Below are positions 60,726 through 64,000 of a stretch of DNA of 64,000 nucleotides, piece by piece. The stretch is from Dictyobacter arantiisoli (GTDB taxonomy: Bacteria; Chloroflexota; Ktedonobacteria; Ktedonobacterales; Ktedonobacteraceae). The stretch covers positions 12,246-76,245 of the forward strand of contig NZ_BIXY01000009.1 of NCBI RefSeq assembly GCF_008326305.1. Reading direction: 5' to 3'. Made by a program: the position numbers and the translations under genes. The stretch's first letter is position 1, and every line of letters begins with the position of its first letter. A model generated the notes under the pieces. That model did no database searches and was not told the DNA's origin. It was given only the letters and a program-made list of their open reading frames with translations.

Positions 60726-61232
60726 CTAATTTTGGGTTGACACTGGTATAGATGTCTCTGTACTCATATGCTCCGCTGCATCCTGAACGGCTCGTACAAT
60801 ATTTTGGTAGCCGGTGCAACGGCAAATATTGCCTTCCAGTCCCTTGCAGATCTCATCCTCTGTAGGATGGGGATTATCTTTAAGCAGTTGATATGAGGAC
60901 ATAATCATGCCAGGTGTGCAGAAGCCGCATTGCAGGCCATGTTTTTCCCAGAAGCCTGTTTGAATAGGATGGAGCTCACCCGCAGGAGCCAGACCTTCAA
61001 TCGTGGTTATCTCACAACCATGTGCTTGCATCGCCAGTACTGTACAGGCTTTCACAGCCTCTCCATTCAGCAGAACGACGCAGGCACCACATTGAGAGGT
61101 GTTGCAACCAATGTGTGTTCCCGTCAGATCTAAAATTTCTCGCAGATAATGTACCAGCAGCATTCTAGGCTCAATCTCCGATTGATGTTGTTGCCCATTC
61201 ACAGTGATAGTAATTGAACGCTTCGTTGCCAT
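60726..61232 (-). CDS. coxS: CoxS-type 2Fe-2S subunit
   Basis: This 168-residue iron-sulfur subunit has Cys ligands in the two typical groups: C43, C48, C51 and C63 (plant-type ferredoxin cluster), and C102, C105, C137 and C139 (helical cluster next to the molybdenum cofactor). It transfers electrons from CoxL to CoxM. It is the first gene of the cox locus, so the promoter should lie just above 61232; no specific operator was identified. Confidence 0.93.
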   Translation of the reverse strand: MATKRSITITVNGQQHQSEIEPRMLLVHYLREILDLTGTHIGCNTSQCGACVVLLNGEAVKACTVLAMQAHGCEITTIEGLAPAGELHPIQTGFWEKHGLQCGFCTPGMIMSSYQLLKDNPHPTEDEICKGLEGNICRCTGYQNIVRAVQDAAEHMSTETSIPVSTQN

Positions 61233-61578
61233 TGTTCATACCTTTACTTCTGCTAACAGTAAGCCCTTCCCCGGCCCATAGGCAAAGAACTACGCTATCC
61301 TCATGCCAGATATTGTGTGACTGGTTCAAACAGATACCATAGTAAGCGGTTGAGAAAATATCTGTACACGGTGTACTTAGCTTTAGTGTACCTGGTTGCT
61401 CTAAATTTGTTGATCCCTTTCTCCTCAGAGCAAAGTCAAAGGAGGAAGGATTTGAAGGATCTTGTTAACATCAAGAACGTAGCACACGTATGGTTCGCTT
61501 GTCAACGAAAGAAAGACAACCTGCATCGAACAATGCAGGTTGTCTTTCTTTCGTTTTGGCCGGTATTATTTGTTCAGT
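61233..61578. promoter_or_regulatory. Region upstream of coxS with a 23-bp hairpin
   Basis: This 346-bp spacer contains the cox promoter (not resolved by eye) and, at 61504-61555, the terminator of the lipoprotein gene. No gene is supported; an open plus-strand frame (61317-61619) has no ribosome site. Confidence 0.4.
61504..61555 (-). terminator. Terminator of the lipoprotein gene
   Basis: A perfect 23-bp stem (61504-61526 with 61533-61555) has a 6-base loop, 24 bases beyond the lipoprotein stop. Confidence 0.85.
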
Positions 61579-62232
61579 TTAATGTTTATTGCCACGTCCA
61601 AACCCATTTCCAGGATTGAATGTTTTTGTTGGAGTTGCGCCTGTATTTCCAGGATTGAATGTTTTTGTTGGAGTTGAGGGTGCACCTGTAACCAGGACGA
61701 ATGAAGCTGGTCGGTCGCTTCCAACTGAACACGATTTATCACCTGACTGGAAGGTTGCAGTGACCAGGGACAGATGATTAATCGCCCCCGCATGCCCTCC
61801 CATTGGGATGTAAGCTACTGCCAGTCCATCAGACGACGTTGTTGCAGGATAGGGTGATGATGAGTAATCTCCCCAGGCAACATTGAATGTCACCGTTGCA
61901 CCAGGAATGCCGCTGAAATTACCATTAACGTTGTTGCCAAAATTGCCGTAAATAGGGATTACCCCACCACCACTGTAAGCTGGCGACTCATTAGTAATCC
62001 AGGCACCACAAAATTGCGGTGCTAAGGTCGGGGTGGGAGAAAGATGTGCTTTATTAAAACTGATGGTGGCTGTCGATTTAGGTGCAGTATCTGTGGTAGC
62101 CATGGTGGTGGTATTTGATCCACAGGCCACAACAATGATGCTGAGTGTTAAAAGAAGGAGAATAGCTCCACATTTTAAAGAGAGAGAAACGGAAGAAGTA
62201 TTCTTTTTATGTTTTTTTATGTTATGTTGCAT
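61579..62232 (-). CDS. Secreted lipoprotein with C-terminal repeats
   Basis: This 217-residue protein has a basic N-terminus, a hydrophobic stretch and a lipobox ending IVVAC (Cys at about 37), so it should be anchored by lipid outside the membrane. A Thr-rich linker is followed by a domain of about 110 residues of beta-sheet character (VTFNVAWGDYSSSPYPAT). The C-terminus holds two copies of TPTKTFNPGN, encoded by a direct DNA repeat at about 61612-61675. No family was recognised. Confidence 0.7.
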   Translation of the reverse strand: MQHNIKKHKKNTSSVSLSLKCGAILLLLTLSIIVVACGSNTTTMATTDTAPKSTATISFNKAHLSPTPTLAPQFCGAWITNESPAYSGGGVIPIYGNFGNNVNGNFSGIPGATVTFNVAWGDYSSSPYPATTSSDGLAVAYIPMGGHAGAINHLSLVTATFQSGDKSCSVGSDRPASFVLVTGAPSTPTKTFNPGNTGATPTKTFNPGNGFGRGNKH

Positions 62233-62391
62233 ATGCCTACTATTACCCTCTTGAATTACAATACTGCTGGGTAGTATAGCATATCATGTGTTTGGGGCCG
62301 TATATTTGTGCACTATCTGCCAAGAAAGTACTATGATTCTTGCCAGTCAGGCTAACAATTTGTGAAGTATCTCTGGAAGATGAATAAAGCT

Positions 62392-62450
62392 CTATTCTAT
62401 GCAGAGAGTGCAGATAGATGTTACAGATCGGTACTCTCTACATAGAATAG
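62392..62450 (-). terminator. Terminator of the cupredoxin-like gene
   Basis: CTATTCTATG (62392-62401) with CATAGAATAG (62441-62450) and inner AGAGAGT with ACTCTCT form a long stem with a one-base mismatch, 20 bases beyond the stop. Confidence 0.7.
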
Positions 62451-62469
62451 ATAAAGGGGAAAATCGGAT

Positions 62470-62853
62470 TTATTTGACCACAATAGTAAGCTTCATACCG
62501 CCGTGGATGGTGCAGTAAATCTTAAATGTGCCTGCCTGGTTGAATGGTCCAATTGTTGATCGGTCACCACCAGTGAAATTCAGGTTAACACTGGGCGCGC
62601 CCGCTTCCTGAGTGGTATCCGGGGTTGAACTATTCCAGGTACCATTTTTAATGGTGTGTGGTACGGCTACATCATCGACGAGATCGAGTTTTTGACCCTT
62701 TTGAATATCTATTTCTGGTAGCAGGAATTGAGCTGAGCCCATATGTGCGGCTGGATTTTTGGGTATTGTATCCGCATCGATAACGCGGCATGCTGAGAGT
62801 AAAATGGTCATAAGGGTAAGAGCTAAAAGACCAAATAGGATCTTTCTATTCAT
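62470..62853 (-). CDS. Cupredoxin-like lipoprotein
   Basis: This 127-residue exported protein has a signal with lipobox LLSAC (Cys near 21). The mature part is a plastocyanin-type domain. The His of VPHTIKNG near 66 and the YCTIHGGM segment near 114-121 (Cys, His, Met) fit a type I copper site. It may carry electrons outside the membrane. The ATG at 62853 has AAGGAGG upstream; upstream in-frame starts lack a signal. The cox locus nearby could in principle use such a carrier, but this is speculation. Confidence 0.78.
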   Translation of the reverse strand: MNRKILFGLLALTLMTILLSACRVIDADTIPKNPAAHMGSAQFLLPEIDIQKGQKLDLVDDVAVPHTIKNGTWNSSTPDTTQEAGAPSVNLNFTGGDRSTIGPFNQAGTFKIYCTIHGGMKLTIVVK

Positions 62854-63261
62854 AATGGATGTGGATGCCTCCTTGAGAATTATGTGATTGCTCTGTGATT
62901 GTGATAATGACAGGGTTGTCTTTTTTTGGACACTCCTACTATAGCAAAATGTCGCGAATATGGCAAAGAAATCGGCTGCCGTTTTATTCAATTTCTTACT
63001 GCCTGCATGCATGGATAACGGATGGCCTTACTTGCCGCGATACAAAATCGGTATTCTCTTCTTCTTAAGAGTTTCTACTATTCTTGTTCCACCTCTGGCT
63101 GTGTCTATTTCTAGATATCTTATTCATATCTATAGCAAAAATTTGTTCTTTTGACAAAGAGCCAGCAGTAACAGGTTACTCTTTTTGCTTACTGTGTGGA
63201 AATGGGATAGCGTGAAGATAAGTAAGGACGGGTACGTGGGTGATGGGATGAGAGGCAACAA
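62854..63261. other. Intergenic region upstream of the cupredoxin gene
   Basis: This stretch of 408 bp contains no supported gene. AT-rich sequence near 62880-62945 is the likely promoter of the cupredoxin-like gene. Confidence 0.4.
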
Positions 63262-63300
63262 AAAAGCAGTCCAGAGAAACAAAATCTCTGGACTGCTTTT
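63262..63300 (-). terminator. Terminator of tRNA-Glu
   Basis: AAAAGCAGTCCAGAGA (63262-63277) pairs perfectly with 63285-63300, followed on the minus strand by a T-run. It lies 7 bases beyond the tRNA 3' end. Confidence 0.9.
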
Positions 63301-63306
63301 ATTGGA

Positions 63307-63380
63307 TAGCGCATACGGGATTCGAACCCGTGATCTCCGCCTTGAGAGGGCGATGTCCTGGACCGCTAGACGAATGCGCC
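63307..63380 (-). tRNA. tRNA-Glu (anticodon CTC)
   Basis: The minus-strand sequence folds into a 74-nt cloverleaf. The acceptor stem GGCGCAT pairs with ATGCGCT, the anticodon loop CTCTCAA gives CTC (codon GAG), and the T-arm holds GGTTCGAATCC. G1 pairs with U72 as a wobble. The 3' CCA is not encoded. The cloverleaf and its own terminator suggest a functional gene. No mobile element is inserted at its 3' end. Confidence 0.95.
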
Positions 63381-63548
63381 TCAGATGTTTCAGCACTTTG
63401 TGCTTTGGGAGTGCTTACCACGCGGTCTATAATAACCCGTCTTTGTTTTTCTGTCAAGGGGCAGTAGCTGGCAATCAGGGAATGGTCAGAGGGAAGGGTA
63501 GTGTTTTTCTCGCCTTTCCCTCTACCTTTCTAGCCAATGTAGAGTCGG

Positions 63549-64000
63549 TTAACGGTGCAGGTCAATGCTGACCGATGTGCCTTTCTGTTTAAACTGGAAT
63601 GCAACACGCTGCCAATTCGCAGGCCAATGTGGGTTCGTCGTATAGCCATCTGATGTGACGCGTAGACCAGCAAAGCCAAAGACGACGGCTTGCCAGACGG
63701 CTCCTGCACAGGCCGCATGTATGCCTTCGGGTGTATTGCCGCGCAGATTCTCCAGGTCTACCAGCGCACCCTTCATGAACATGTGATAGGATTCCTCGGT
63801 ATGTCCTAACTCGCTTCCCAAAATGGCATGGAGTGCAGGGGTTAATGAAGATCCGTAGTCGTGATCGGTAATCGGGAAGTAATAATCCCAATTAACTTGC
63901 TTTGTATGAAGATCGAACTCCTGGCGCAGCATGGTCAACATCATTAACGTATCAGCCTGCTTGACGATTTGATACTTTTGTATCTCTTCGACACCCAGAA
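63549..64000 (-). CDS. Glycoside hydrolase family 65 phosphorylase, C-terminal part
   Basis: The frame is open from the right edge to the stop at 63549 and encodes the last 150 residues. The sequence resembles the C-terminal part of maltose/kojibiose/trehalose phosphorylases: QKYQIVKQADTLMML, YFPITDHDYGSSLTPALHAI and GNTPEGIHAACAGAVWQAVV with a G-F-AGLR stretch. These enzymes split alpha-glucosides with phosphate. The N-terminal and catalytic parts lie outside the window, so the exact substrate cannot be given. A hairpin-like AGAGGGAAGG/CCTTTCCCTCT near 63488-63523 may be its terminator. Confidence 0.85.
   Translation of the reverse strand, partial: LGVEEIQKYQIVKQADTLMMLTMLRQEFDLHTKQVNWDYYFPITDHDYGSSLTPALHAILGSELGHTEESYHMFMKGALVDLENLRGNTPEGIHAACAGAVWQAVVFGFAGLRVTSDGYTTNPHWPANWQRVAFQFKQKGTSVSIDLHR

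Noticed and set aside
63307-63380. tRNA-Glu as the integration target of the mobile elements
   Set aside because: It lies 34 kb from the elements, its 3' end is followed by its own terminator, and no copy of its 3' end was seen at the element borders.

Overview
The window joins two kinds of DNA. Positions about 944-29040 are an integrated mobile element, probably two elements side by side. Positions about 29100-64000 are ordinary chromosome. The host looks like a filamentous soil member of the Chloroflexota, most likely class Ktedonobacteria. This is an inference from the gene set: an aerobic CO dehydrogenase-type locus of form II, MurJ and LCP proteins with long disordered N-termini, a sedolisin, an EncFtn-like ferritin and a CsbD protein. 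There is no rRNA or other marker to prove it.

Left edge (1-943): a perfect 471-bp tandem duplication of the promoter and first about 90 codons of a creatininase-family gene. The outer copy runs off the window and the inner copy is a fragment.

Element A (about 944-24740): eight genes from 1122 to 13042 run in one direction, and every stop overlaps the next start. They encode a sigma-like factor, a DECH-box helicase, a small Cys-rich protein, a DUF488 protein, an SNF2-type helicase fused to an N4/N6 DNA methyltransferase, a C5 DNA methyltransferase, a primase-polymerase/helicase and a family A DNA polymerase with an unusual N-terminus. Together they look like a self-contained replication and DNA-modification module. 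Iteron-like repeats lie inside the 3' end of the primase-polymerase gene. From 13.1 to 22.7 kb follow accessory genes: membrane coiled-coil proteins, a degenerate DnaQ-like protein, a lysozyme-like protein, an ASCH protein and many very small membrane or zinc-ribbon proteins. One of the zinc-ribbon genes is interrupted by three in-frame stops. The element ends with excisionase and tyrosine integrase genes (23.0-24.7 kb).

Element B (about 24757-29040): a 5'-truncated paralogue of the element A helicase, a separate archaeo-eukaryotic-type primase with a CHC2 zinc finger, nine GCAGGTTT repeats around it, and a second excisionase-integrase pair. Neither element shows relaxase, FtsK/TraB, capsid, tail or terminase genes.

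Chromosome (29.2-64 kb): CPBP protease, an unknown membrane protein, pncB, a CrtI-like desaturase, an alpha/beta hydrolase, a coiled-coil membrane protein, zwf, CsbD, pepF, a family 2 glycosyltransferase, mannose-1-phosphate guanylyltransferase, murJ, homoserine dehydrogenase, an EncFtn-like ferritin, a sedolisin and an LCP protein. These are followed by a cox locus on the minus strand in the order S-L-M, an M29 aminopeptidase, D, E and split XdhC. Two lipoproteins, tRNA-Glu(CTC) and the end of a GH65 phosphorylase close the window. Many chromosomal genes end in long, perfect hairpin terminators.
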